Shown: positions 23,354 to 31,173 of the stretch, piece by piece
Layout of the letters: each line of letters opens with the position of its first letter
Position numbering within the stretch: the stretch's first letter is position 1
Source of the DNA: Eubacterium sp.
GTDB lineage: Bacteria; Bacillota; Clostridia; Lachnospirales; Lachnospiraceae
Direction of reading: 5' to 3'
NCBI GenBank assembly: GCA_016292095.1
Contig: JAEFAB010000017.1
Span: forward strand, 1 to 33,421
Length of the DNA: 33,421 nt
Program-made: the position numbers and the translations under genes
Notes under the pieces: generated by a model
What the model was told of the DNA's origin: nothing
Database searches by the model: none
What the model saw: the letters and a program-made list of their open reading frames with translations, nothing else

Positions 23354-24247
23354 ATGAAAGTTTTAGTTCTTGGAGGAAGCTATTTTTATGGCAGGGTGTT
23401 TACGATTGTTTCGGCGGAAAAACATGAATTGACCCTGTGGAACAGAGGAACTTATTCCATGAAAGAATTCGGCGTTGAAGAGTTGGTTGGAGAACGGAGA
23501 AACCCGGCATTGCTTCAGCAGATTTCTTCCATGGACTTTGATGCGGTGGTTGATTTTTGTGCCTACGAGAAGGAAGATGTTTCAACGCTAATCGAATCAT
23601 TGCCTCAGAGTGTGAAACAGTACATTTTAATCAGTACAGTCGATGTGTACGAGAGGGGAACCGGACAGGTTCATTCCGAGGACTTCCCTTATGAGGAGAG
23701 AGAAATTCAAGGAGATGCAGGACGATATATTGCCGGAAAGATTGCGGCAGAAAAAGAGTGCGTAAGAGCATGTAGGGAGAATAAAATTGCTTATACGATT
23801 TTGAGACCGGCAATTCTTTACGGTCCGTATAACTACGCACCACGTGAATCTTCCTGGATTCAAATTATGCTTCAAAATCATCTGGTTCCGCAGCCGATAG
23901 ATGCAACGGGAAGATTTCAATTAGTGTATATTAAAGATGCGGCAGTTGCTGTTGAGAAGTGTCTGGGAGCAGAACAGGTATACAATCAGAAAATCAATCT
24001 TTGTGGGGAAGAAACAGATTATCGGCAGTTTTGTGAAGAACTGGCAAAGGCATCCGGATTTCCACTGGCAGAAATGACTGTCCAGCAGGCAGAAGCAGTG
24101 GGGTTGCCCCTTCCTTTTCCGGTGTTTGCAGAAGAAACGGAAATTTCCGATGGAGCGTTGGCAAAGAAACTGTTAAAGTTGGAATATACCCCATTGTCCA
24201 TAGGAATGGAAAAAACATATCGTGCATTTTCCCGGGTATTTCAATAG
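23354..24247 (+). CDS. NAD-dependent epimerase/dehydratase-like protein
   Basis: A 297-aa extended short-chain dehydrogenase-like protein. The N-terminal Rossmann motif is VLGGSYFYGR, followed by the acidic/basic pocket LWNRGTY; the catalytic-type YxxxK is YIAGK, with VSTVDVY-like ISTVDVY before it and LRPAILYGP after. Such proteins use NAD(P) on nucleotide sugars, or have lost activity. The ATG after TGGAGGA is preferred; the longer frame starts in the terminator. No sugar-biosynthesis neighbours are present, so the substrate is open. Confidence 0.88.
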   Translation: MKVLVLGGSYFYGRVFTIVSAEKHELTLWNRGTYSMKEFGVEELVGERRNPALLQQISSMDFDAVVDFCAYEKEDVSTLIESLPQSVKQYILISTVDVYERGTGQVHSEDFPYEEREIQGDAGRYIAGKIAAEKECVRACRENKIAYTILRPAILYGPYNYAPRESSWIQIMLQNHLVPQPIDATGRFQLVYIKDAAVAVEKCLGAEQVYNQKINLCGEETDYRQFCEELAKASGFPLAEMTVQQAEAVGLPLPFPVFAEETEISDGALAKKLLKLEYTPLSIGMEKTYRAFSRVFQ

Positions 24248-24333
24248 ATCAGCAGAAATGTTGCAAATATCATAGGAATAACACAAATTTCTTTTATAAT
24301 AATAGGAAGAGACAGAATTAGGAGGATTACAAA

Positions 24334-25488
24334 ATGACGATTACAAAAGACATTCAGTATGTAGGAGTGAACGACCATGAAATTGACTTGTTTGAAGGAC
24401 AGTATATTGTTCCGAATGGAATGGCATATAACTCTTACGTCATTATGGATGAGAAAATAGCCGTAATGGACAGCGTGGATGAGAAATTTCAGAAAGAATG
24501 GCTGGATAAAATCGAAGCAGTCTTAGGCGATAGAACACCGGATTACCTTATTGTGCAGCATATGGAACCGGATCATTCGGCAAATATCAGTGCTTTTGCA
24601 GAAAAATATCCGGATGTTACCTTGGTTGGAAACATGCAGACGTTCCGTATGATGGATCAGTTTTACAAAATTGATGAGAAGGTAAAACGTCAGGTGGTGA
24701 AGAACGGAGAAGAACTGAATCTGGGAAATCACGTATTAACTTTTGTGTTTGCTCCAATGGTACATTGGCCGGAAGTAATGATGACTTATGACCGCACAGA
24801 TAAAGTATTTTTCTCAGCGGACGCTTTTGGAAAATTCGGAGCTTTGGATGTGGAAGAAGATTGGGCATGTGAAGCACGCCGTTACTATATTGGAATTGTC
24901 GGAAAGTACGGAGCACAGGTGCAGAATGTTTTGAAGCAGGCGGAAACCTTGGATATTCAGACCATCTGTCCGTTGCATGGACCGGTTCTTTCCGAAAATC
25001 TGGAGTACTATTTGGATAAATATCAGATTTGGTCTTCTTACGGAGTGGAAAGCGAGGGCGTGATGATTGCTTACACTTCCGTATATGGAAATACAAAGAA
25101 GGCAGTGGAACTGTTGGCAAAGAAGCTGGAAGAAAAAGGATGTCCGAAAGTTGTTGTGGCAGATTTGGCAAGAGAAGATATGGCAGAGTGTGTGGAGGAC
25201 GGTTTCCGTTACGGAAAGATTGTACTTGCAACCACCACTTATAATGGAGAAATCTTCCCGTTCATGAAAACTTTTATTGATTGTCTGGTGGAGAGAAATT
25301 ATCAGAATAAGACCATTGGTTTTATTGAAAACGGAACATGGGCGCCAACAGCCAACAAGATTATGCGTGGAATGTTTGAAGGGTGTAAGAACTTAGAGTA
25401 TCTTGAAACATCGGTTACCATTAAGTCTGCATTGGACGAAACTTCTTTGGAGGCGATTGAAAAAATGGCAGAAGAATTAATGAAATAA
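24334..25488 (+). CDS. FprA-type diiron flavoprotein (flavodiiron protein)
   Basis: A 384-aa flavodiiron protein that reduces O2 or NO to water or N2O in anaerobes. The N-terminal beta-lactamase-like domain (about 1-245) carries the iron ligands HMEPDH (His76, Glu78, Asp80, His81), MVHWPE, FSADAFG and CPLHGP. The C-terminal flavodoxin domain (about 250-384) has the FMN loop YTSVYGNT and TTTYNGEIFP. No rubredoxin domain is fused. Desulfoferrodoxin is encoded 1.5 kb downstream, so together they form an oxidative-stress block. A TATAAT at 24295-24300 precedes it. Confidence 0.95.
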   Translation: MTITKDIQYVGVNDHEIDLFEGQYIVPNGMAYNSYVIMDEKIAVMDSVDEKFQKEWLDKIEAVLGDRTPDYLIVQHMEPDHSANISAFAEKYPDVTLVGNMQTFRMMDQFYKIDEKVKRQVVKNGEELNLGNHVLTFVFAPMVHWPEVMMTYDRTDKVFFSADAFGKFGALDVEEDWACEARRYYIGIVGKYGAQVQNVLKQAETLDIQTICPLHGPVLSENLEYYLDKYQIWSSYGVESEGVMIAYTSVYGNTKKAVELLAKKLEEKGCPKVVVADLAREDMAECVEDGFRYGKIVLATTTYNGEIFPFMKTFIDCLVERNYQNKTIGFIENGTWAPTANKIMRGMFEGCKNLEYLETSVTIKSALDETSLEAIEKMAEELMK

Positions 25489-25513
25489 AAGTTTCTTGGA
25501 AGGAGACCGGGCG

Positions 25514-26128
25514 ATGAATAAAAAAGAATTAATTGAAACCTTAGTGGAATTGGAATATGAAGCCTTTGACAAAACAAGGAATGTGGGAGGCAGAGCTGCA
25601 TGCCAGAATGACTGGCCTACCTTCAATATTATGCGTTCCAGTCAGTATATGACCTGGACAGAGGAAATGCTGGAATGCTATATCCGGGATTTCAAGGAAG
25701 CAAATGCGCAGGGATGGAATCTGATTACGGAGAAATATGCTCGGATGATGGAAAGTACTGTCCCGGAGGAGTTTGAACAGTTGAAAGACCGGCTGCCGGT
25801 ACTGAGCGATTGGCAAAAGAAGGTAATTGAACAGATTGTGGAAATACAGGTGAAATGGATGGAAGAATTTTCCGAGGAACATCCTAACATTTCTTCCAGA
25901 GCGAGGTTGATTCACACTTCGGAAGACCAGCCCTATGATACTTCTTATGAAACTTACTTGCGGGGAGAGTTGGGAACTTATTCCGAAGAAACGCTGGCAA
26001 AATATGCGGAGTTCATCGTAAAGTTGTCTCAGGAAAAGAAAAATCTGGCAGAGATGATTATGAAGAACACGATTGAGTTATACGGATATTCGTCTTTTGA
26101 TGAAATCAAGGAATTGGAGTGGATGTAA
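25514..26128 (+). CDS. DUF4125 family protein
   Basis: A 204-aa alpha-helical protein of the DUF4125 family. Typical features are LVELEYEAFDKTRNVGGRAACQNDW at the N-terminus (written here only as its family signature, residues about 8-32), FNIMRSSQYMTW, and YLRGELGTYSEETL near the C-terminus. No enzyme motif is apparent; function is unknown. The ATG after AAGGAG is chosen over an upstream TTG. The next gene begins immediately after its stop (TAAATG), and such proteins are often next to or fused with TPR domains, so the two probably act together. Confidence 0.85.
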   Translation: MNKKELIETLVELEYEAFDKTRNVGGRAACQNDWPTFNIMRSSQYMTWTEEMLECYIRDFKEANAQGWNLITEKYARMMESTVPEEFEQLKDRLPVLSDWQKKVIEQIVEIQVKWMEEFSEEHPNISSRARLIHTSEDQPYDTSYETYLRGELGTYSEETLAKYAEFIVKLSQEKKNLAEMIMKNTIELYGYSSFDEIKELEWM

Positions 26129-26899
26129 ATGAATCATGAAACTTTTTTTGAACAACTGGATCAGTACTTTGCAAAGAATGAAATCAAAGAAGCAGGTGAA
26201 TTTCTGGAACAGACTTTGGAAGAAGTTCGTCAGGATCAGGACATCTCCATGGAATTATCCGTCTTGAACGAAATGATGGGTTATTACCGGAGTACGGATC
26301 AAAAAGAAAAAGGAATCCGAAGCGTGGAAGAGGGACTGCAACTGATTCGGGACAATGGATTGGAAACCCATCCTGCAGTAGCAACCATGTGGATTAATAT
26401 GGGAACCACCCTGTGTCACTTTGAGCGGGTTGAGGATGCTGAAGTCTGTTACAAAAATGCGGAACTGTTTTTTGCCGGAAGCGATGAAGGGGCATTGAAT
26501 ATGGCAAGTCTTTACAATAATACCGCTGCTGTGTATGTGAAAACCGGACGCTTTTCCGAGGCAAAAGAGCGCTATGAAAAGGCTTTGGAGTATCTGAAGA
26601 AAATTGAGGACAATTTAGAACTCTGGGAAGACATAATGTTTAACAGACTGGTAACATGGTTAAATATTATTGTAATGAACCGGGTTAAACAGGCTGAAAC
26701 GAAAGAGTGCAATTCGGAAGAGGAGAAGGATGTAGCACATCGGATGGAACAAATTAAGGAATTGATGGAACTGGAGGGATTTCAGAAGACCTCATCTTTT
26801 CCGTATGCAGTGAAGAAGTGTGCACACTGTTTTGAGAATCTGGGAGACCGGGAACAAACGGAATGGATTCAGAACTTGGAGAAAGGGATGAAGGACTAG
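26129..26899 (+). CDS. Tetratricopeptide repeat protein
   Basis: A 256-aa helical protein with TPR-type repeats. The clearest ones are MWINMGTTLCHFERVEDAEVCY and LYNNTAAVYVKTGRFSEAKERY (about 88-150), with weaker helices before and after. No signal peptide. TPRs mediate protein-protein contacts; the partner is most likely the DUF4125 protein whose stop codon abuts this start. Confidence 0.85.
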   Translation: MNHETFFEQLDQYFAKNEIKEAGEFLEQTLEEVRQDQDISMELSVLNEMMGYYRSTDQKEKGIRSVEEGLQLIRDNGLETHPAVATMWINMGTTLCHFERVEDAEVCYKNAELFFAGSDEGALNMASLYNNTAAVYVKTGRFSEAKERYEKALEYLKKIEDNLELWEDIMFNRLVTWLNIIVMNRVKQAETKECNSEEEKDVAHRMEQIKELMELEGFQKTSSFPYAVKKCAHCFENLGDREQTEWIQNLEKGMKD

Positions 26900-26919
26900 G
26901 GAAGAAACGGAGAAATTCA

Positions 26920-26948
26920 TTGCTTTTCCCCAGGCAAAATGGTATTCT
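26920..26948 (+). promoter_or_regulatory. Possible promoter of desulfoferrodoxin
   Basis: TTGCTT (26920-26925), a 17-bp spacer and TATTCT (26943-26948), about 48 bp before the ATG. Confidence 0.45.
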
Positions 26949-26996
26949 ATCAGTAGATGTTAGTAACGTGAAAATAAAAGAACAGGAGGCAGAACT

Positions 26997-27371
26997 ATGG
27001 AATTAAAATTTTATGTATGCGAACATTGTGGAAACATTGTAACAAAGGTTGATGATAAGGGAACACCGGTAATGTGTTGCGGTCAGGCAATGAAAGAAAT
27101 TGTACCGGGAACTGTTGATGCAGCAGTAGAAAAACACGTTCCGGCTTATGAAGTTATTGATGGTGTAGTAAAGGTAAGCGTTGGAGAAGTAGAACATCCA
27201 ATGATGGAAGCACATTATATTCAGTGGATTGCCGTTGCTACAAATCAGGGATTCCAGTTGAAATATCTGAAACCGGATGAAGCACCGAAAGCAGACTTTG
27301 CATTAGCAGACGGAGAAACAGTTGAAGCTGTTTATGCATATTGCAATTTGCATGGATTATGGAAGAAATAA
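26997..27371 (+). CDS. dfx: Desulfoferrodoxin (superoxide reductase)
   Basis: A 124-aa two-iron superoxide reductase that reduces superoxide to peroxide without making O2. The N-terminal desulforedoxin domain has the Cys4 centre (Cys8, Cys11, Cys27, Cys28). The C-terminal neelaredoxin domain has the His ligands in KHVPAYE, EHPMMEAHY and the CNLHG Cys/His pair. Length is standard. It has a ribosome binding site AGGAGG and its own terminator. It complements the diiron flavoprotein upstream. Confidence 0.97.
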   Translation: MELKFYVCEHCGNIVTKVDDKGTPVMCCGQAMKEIVPGTVDAAVEKHVPAYEVIDGVVKVSVGEVEHPMMEAHYIQWIAVATNQGFQLKYLKPDEAPKADFALADGETVEAVYAYCNLHGLWKK

Positions 27372-27380
27372 GAAAGAATG

Positions 27381-27413
27381 AAGTACCATGTTAACATCAT
27401 GGTACTTTTTTTG
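27381..27413 (+). terminator. Intrinsic terminator after dfx
   Basis: AAGTACCATG (27381-27390) pairs perfectly with CATGGTACTT (27398-27407), 10 bp, followed by a T run. Confidence 0.93.
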
Positions 27414-27513
27414 CGGATAAGCGAATGTTAACGGTAACAAAAAATAGAGGTGTTCCAGAAAAAAAGGATACTTAAATCCCGGATGCCACTGTGATAACAT
27501 AGAACACAGAGTG

Positions 27514-27542
27514 CTCGGATGGAATGGGAGTATCAATCCGAG
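27514..27542 (+). promoter_or_regulatory. Leader hairpin upstream of the GH16 gene
   Basis: CTCGGAT (27514-27520) pairs with ATCCGAG (27536-27542), with a 15-nt loop, 15 bp before the ribosome binding site. A weaker stem (CACT..AGTG) lies just before it. Role unknown. Confidence 0.4.
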
Positions 27543-27568
27543 GAATTAATTTTAAGAGAGGAGCAAAA

Positions 27569-30265
27569 ATGAAGAAGAGGGTTTGGAAAAAAGTTCTTGC
27601 AATGATGGTTGCCATTGCAATGATCACAGGTAGTTTTGCAGTTACTTCGCAAAATGAAAATGTAGCAAAAGCAGCAACCACAGTCATTACATCAATGACA
27701 TATTATGATGGTTCCAATGGACCAACGATTTCGAAGACCGGTGTTGCCCCGGTTAGTTTTGGAATCGTAATGCCAAAGTTTAATGGTGTAACCTATGATC
27801 AGGTTTCACTGACTGACGTAGAAAAAGATTTACAGCTTTATGTCAAGCAGGAGCAGGGAACTTCAGGAGAATGGAAGACCATTGGTTCGGTAGATTACTT
27901 TGTGTTTAATGACACATGGGGCTGGGAATATCAGCAATGGACACCGGACGTTGGTGGCTGGATTTTGTGGATGAAGCTGGAAGAAACAACGCAGGTTCGT
28001 TTCCACGGAAAGACGAACAATGTTGATTTAGATTACAACTTTGAACTCAATCAGTTGCCAAAGGTAGAATTGACCAGTATTTCCACTAGAGAAAGCAGCA
28101 TTACAGCAGATGCAACCGGAGGTTCTGCAACCCATTGGGGAGAATGGACTTTCAATGGCTCTACAGCAACTTACGATCAGGTAAAAGACGATATTACAAT
28201 TAAAGTAGATAATGGAGACGGAAAAGGCTTTGTTAATTTAATGGGTAATGCTTCTTCCGGATTTATTTGGGATACAAATTTCGGTATTTATACCGATGGA
28301 ACCGGGGGACTCTGGTTCCAGGGAATTGACCATTCCTTTACCATTCGATTGCAGAAAAAGACAGATCCATCCATCTTCGCAGATGCAGTGGTTACTTATA
28401 ACGCACCGGTTAGAACAAATTATTTGTTGTCATCCTATGATGGAAAAGTACAGTATGACGCGAAAGAATCTTCTACCGGAGCTGTGGGATTCCCATTGCC
28501 AAAAGTCGGTGGAACGGAAGTGCGAAAATCTGATTTGGATTTGTTTACTTACGAAGTATATGCCGGAGGTACATATACCAACGGACAATGGGTTGGCGGT
28601 ACATGGACTGTTTTGAATGATGTGTCTGCCAGCGGATTTGTTTATCAGGGAAATGGATTTAATAATTATTCCAATAGCCAGCAGTGGGGATATTTTATCG
28701 ACCACGTTTATGGATTATGGTTCCAGCCGGTAAGAAAGGATACTTATTTCAGAGTAGGATATCCTAAAAACGGCAGGAGCGGTGGTGCTGTAGAAGACAA
28801 TTATGTTTATTATACAGTTTTAGGAAACGCCAATGTTCCTAGTCAGACCGCTGAAGATATGGCGAACATTCAGGTTGATGACACAGCCGATTCCACCGTT
28901 TTTACTCCATCAGGATGGAAACTGATTTGGAACGACGAATTCAGTGGTAATGCCATTGATTCCAATAAATGGAATGTTGTAGAAGGCTATTTATTGGAAG
29001 ACGACGACATTGATACTGCCGGTTGGGGAAATCTGGAATTAGAGTATTATGCAAAAGAGAATGTTTCCGTGAAAGACGGAGCATTAAATATTCATATGAA
29101 AAAGCAGACCAAAACATTCTACGAAAAGGGAAGTACTACAAAATCTGCAACGGCACAGTATTCTTCCGGAAAACTGACGACTCAGAATAATTTTTCGGTG
29201 AAATACGGACGTGTGGATGTTCGTGCTAAATTGCCTGAAGGAAAAGGAATCTGGCCGGCAATGTGGATGCTTCCAAATGACAATCTTTATGGTGCCTGGG
29301 CTTACTCCGGCGAGATTGATATTGCAGAAGGAAGAGGTCGTGTGCCAAATAAGATCTTTGGTGCATTACATTATGGTGCTGCTTGGCCGAGCAACCTTAA
29401 TAGCAGCGATTTACTCGATTTGGTTGAGAATGGTGTTAAAAAGACGCCAACAACAGACTGGCATGTATATAGTTTGGTTTGGGAAGAAAGCAACATCAAG
29501 ATTTACTGTGATGGATTGTGTTTCTTCAAATGTACGAATAATGAATGGTATTCCTCTTCCGACCGAGGAAACAAAAATGCACCGTTCGATCAGCGATTTT
29601 TTGTAATCCTAAATCTTGCCTGCGGCGGTACTTTTGATGACTTACGTGCACCGGGGGCAGACTTTACAGGAGCCGATATGCAGGTGGATTATGTACGTGT
29701 TTACCAGCGCATGGTTTCTGCTACAGCAGATGAAAAGCCGGATACAAATCCAAAGTTCACAACCGATGGTGTAAATGATAATCTTTTTGGGGATTATAAA
29801 ATCAAATCCGGTAGCAGCGGGATAGAAACGACTACCGCAGAAATAATTACAGCAAATAATCCAACTTCCGGAGAAACAAAGGGAGAAGAGACTTCAAAGA
29901 AAAATTCCGGAAAGAGCGTTGAGGAACAGGTAAAAGAGTTCCAAAACAAGTGTGGAAAGGCAAAAGTGAAATCAGCCTATAAGACAAAGAAATCAGCAAA
30001 GAAGATTCGTGTAGTATTAAAGAAGAAGTTGAAAGTGGCTGACGGTTACATTGTTCACATTTACAAAAATAAGAAGAGCGCGAAGAAAAATCAGAAGCCT
30101 CTGAAGAAATTTGTAATTAAGAACAACAAAAAATCCTTCACACTGAACAATAAAAAATTAAAAAGAGCAACCCTGTTTATCAGAGTTCTCGGATTCAAAA
30201 AAATCGGAGGAAAAACATACTACGGTAAAAAGTGGTCCGTAACAAAACAGGTGAAAGTGAAATAA
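27569..30265 (+). CDS. Secreted GH16 beta-glucanase with N-terminal repeats and basic C-terminal domain
   Basis: An 898-aa secreted glycoside hydrolase. Signal peptide (about 1-34), three related modules of about 120 residues (about 39-164, 165-280, 282-420), a GH16 catalytic domain (about 447-715) with GEIDIAEG (nucleophile Glu582, Asp584, acid/base Glu587), a Ser/Thr/Lys linker, and a very Lys-rich C-terminal domain (about 796-898, ending with VTKQVKVK). The E-x-D-x-x-E spacing is that of laminarinase-like GH16 enzymes, so a beta-1,3- or mixed-linkage glucan is the likely substrate. The C-terminal domain resembles FN3-like wall-binding repeats of Lachnospiraceae. The ATG follows GAGAGGAG. 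Confidence 0.93.
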   Translation: MKKRVWKKVLAMMVAIAMITGSFAVTSQNENVAKAATTVITSMTYYDGSNGPTISKTGVAPVSFGIVMPKFNGVTYDQVSLTDVEKDLQLYVKQEQGTSGEWKTIGSVDYFVFNDTWGWEYQQWTPDVGGWILWMKLEETTQVRFHGKTNNVDLDYNFELNQLPKVELTSISTRESSITADATGGSATHWGEWTFNGSTATYDQVKDDITIKVDNGDGKGFVNLMGNASSGFIWDTNFGIYTDGTGGLWFQGIDHSFTIRLQKKTDPSIFADAVVTYNAPVRTNYLLSSYDGKVQYDAKESSTGAVGFPLPKVGGTEVRKSDLDLFTYEVYAGGTYTNGQWVGGTWTVLNDVSASGFVYQGNGFNNYSNSQQWGYFIDHVYGLWFQPVRKDTYFRVGYPKNGRSGGAVEDNYVYYTVLGNANVPSQTAEDMANIQVDDTADSTVFTPSGWKLIWNDEFSGNAIDSNKWNVVEGYLLEDDDIDTAGWGNLELEYYAKENVSVKDGALNIHMKKQTKTFYEKGSTTKSATAQYSSGKLTTQNNFSVKYGRVDVRAKLPEGKGIWPAMWMLPNDNLYGAWAYSGEIDIAEGRGRVPNKIFGALHYGAAWPSNLNSSDLLDLVENGVKKTPTTDWHVYSLVWEESNIKIYCDGLCFFKCTNNEWYSSSDRGNKNAPFDQRFFVILNLACGGTFDDLRAPGADFTGADMQVDYVRVYQRMVSATADEKPDTNPKFTTDGVNDNLFGDYKIKSGSSGIETTTAEIITANNPTSGETKGEETSKKNSGKSVEEQVKEFQNKCGKAKVKSAYKTKKSAKKIRVVLKKKLKVADGYIVHIYKNKKSAKKNQKPLKKFVIKNNKKSFTLNNKKLKRATLFIRVLGFKKIGGKTYYGKKWSVTKQVKVK

Positions 30266-30281
30266 CAAAACATGACTATGG

Positions 30282-30324
30282 AATCACCTTCCTGCATATA
30301 CTAATGCTGGGAGGTGATTTTTTT
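30282..30324 (+). terminator. Terminator whose stem contains the next gene's Shine-Dalgarno
   Basis: AATCACCTTCCTGCAT (30282-30297) pairs with ATGCTGGGAGGTGATT (30304-30319) over 16 positions (one mismatch, one G-U), followed by a run of T to 30324. The 3' arm contains GGGAGGTGAT, the Shine-Dalgarno of the TspO-family gene, and the TTG start begins in the T run. Confidence 0.85.
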
Positions 30325-30796
30325 GAACAAAGAGCGCATTAAAAAAATATTGGTCTGCATTGCCATTCAGTTGCTGGTGGGGGCTGTATCCTATGTGGTG
30401 ACACGAGGTGAGATGAAAACCTTTGACAAGTTGAACCAGCCGGCATTGTCTCCGCCGGATTGGCTGTTTCCGGTCGTATGGACCATCCTCTATGTACTGA
30501 TGGGAGTCGCATCCTATTTTGTATGCATTGCCGATGTGGCAGAAGACCGCAAGGGAAGATCAATGGTTTTATATGGAATACAATTGTTTTTTAATTTCTT
30601 TTGGTCCGTTTTCTTTTTCAAATTCCGGTTCTTCCTGTTTTCATTTATATGGTTGCTGATTTTATGGGGGCTTATTTTCCTGAATATTCGGAGTTTCTCA
30701 AGAATTTCCCGGAAAGCAGGATGGCTGTTGGTTCCCTATTTGCTGTGGGTAACCTTTGCAGTATATTTGAATTGGGGGATTTTTCTTTTAAATTAA
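30323..30796 (+). CDS. tspO: TspO/MBR-family membrane protein
   Basis: A 157-aa protein of the tryptophan-rich sensory protein (TspO/MBR) family with five membrane segments. Family features are LNQPALSPPDWLFPVVWTIL (residues about 39-58), the aromatic FNFFWSVFFF segment and the final TFAVYLNWGIF. TspO binds tetrapyrroles and similar ligands; its role in this organism is unknown. The start is TTG, set by GGAGGT 7 nt before; GTG at 30314 lies inside the Shine-Dalgarno. The gene has no clear promoter and begins in the preceding terminator, so it may rely on readthrough. Confidence 0.85.
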   Translation: MNKERIKKILVCIAIQLLVGAVSYVVTRGEMKTFDKLNQPALSPPDWLFPVVWTILYVLMGVASYFVCIADVAEDRKGRSMVLYGIQLFFNFFWSVFFFKFRFFLFSFIWLLILWGLIFLNIRSFSRISRKAGWLLVPYLLWVTFAVYLNWGIFLLN

Positions 30797-30799
30797 CTG

Positions 30800-30859
30800 T
30801 TGACAGATGCTTTCTTTCTGTTATAATCAAAGTAACATATGAACAATTATTCATATGTT
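30800..30859 (+). promoter_or_regulatory. Consensus promoter and ArsR/SmtB-type operator
   Basis: TTGACA (30800-30805), a 16-bp spacer and TATAAT (30822-30827), both perfect. From about +1 lies a 10-bp inverted repeat AACATATGAA/TTCATATGTT around CAATTA (30834-30859), which contains the TGAA-N6-TTCA core of ArsR/SmtB operators. The operon ends with an ArsR-family gene, so the operator is probably its target. Confidence 0.88.
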
Positions 30860-30894
30860 TGTAATAATAGTAAATGTTTGGATAGGAGGCAGTT

Positions 30895-31113
30895 ATGAAA
30901 AAGACATATAAAATAGAAGTTGATTGCGCAAATTGTGCAAATAAAATGGAAGAGGCTACAAAGAAGACCGCCGGTGTTAAGGATGCGGTTGTAAACTTTA
31001 TGACTTTAAAAATGAAAGTTGAATTTGAAGAAAATGCTGACCCAATCAGTGTTATGGAAGAAGTACTGAAAAATTGCAAAAGAATTGAAGACGATATTGA
31101 GATTTTTGTTTAA
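30895..31113 (+). CDS. Heavy-metal-associated (HMA) domain protein
   Basis: A 72-aa free-standing HMA domain, a metallochaperone-like ferredoxin fold with metal-binding DCANCANK (Cys11, Cys14). It lacks the GMTC of copper chaperones, and its partner ATPase has no N-terminal HMA domain, so this protein may supply the missing domain in trans. It is the first gene of the operon, and a terminator-like hairpin separates it from the ATPase. Confidence 0.92.
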   Translation: MKKTYKIEVDCANCANKMEEATKKTAGVKDAVVNFMTLKMKVEFEENADPISVMEEVLKNCKRIEDDIEIFV

Positions 31114-31121
31114 CAGCAGTG

Positions 31122-31151
31122 CAGTGGGAGAAGCATTCTTCCACTGTTTTT
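31122..31151 (+). terminator. Internal terminator/attenuator between HMA and ATPase genes
   Basis: CAGTGGGAGAA (31122-31132), loop GCA, and TTCTTCCACTG (31136-31146) form an 11-bp stem with one G-U pair, followed by five T. An outer pair TAACAGCA/TGCTGTTA (31111-31118/31151-31158) encloses it. Confidence 0.75.
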
Positions 31152-31173
31152 GCTGTTAAGGAAAGGAGCAATA

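Noticed and set aside
24285-24312. PerR-like box before the flavodiiron gene
   Set aside because: Only one half (TTATAATAAT) matches; the second half-site is missing, so it is read as a -10 region.
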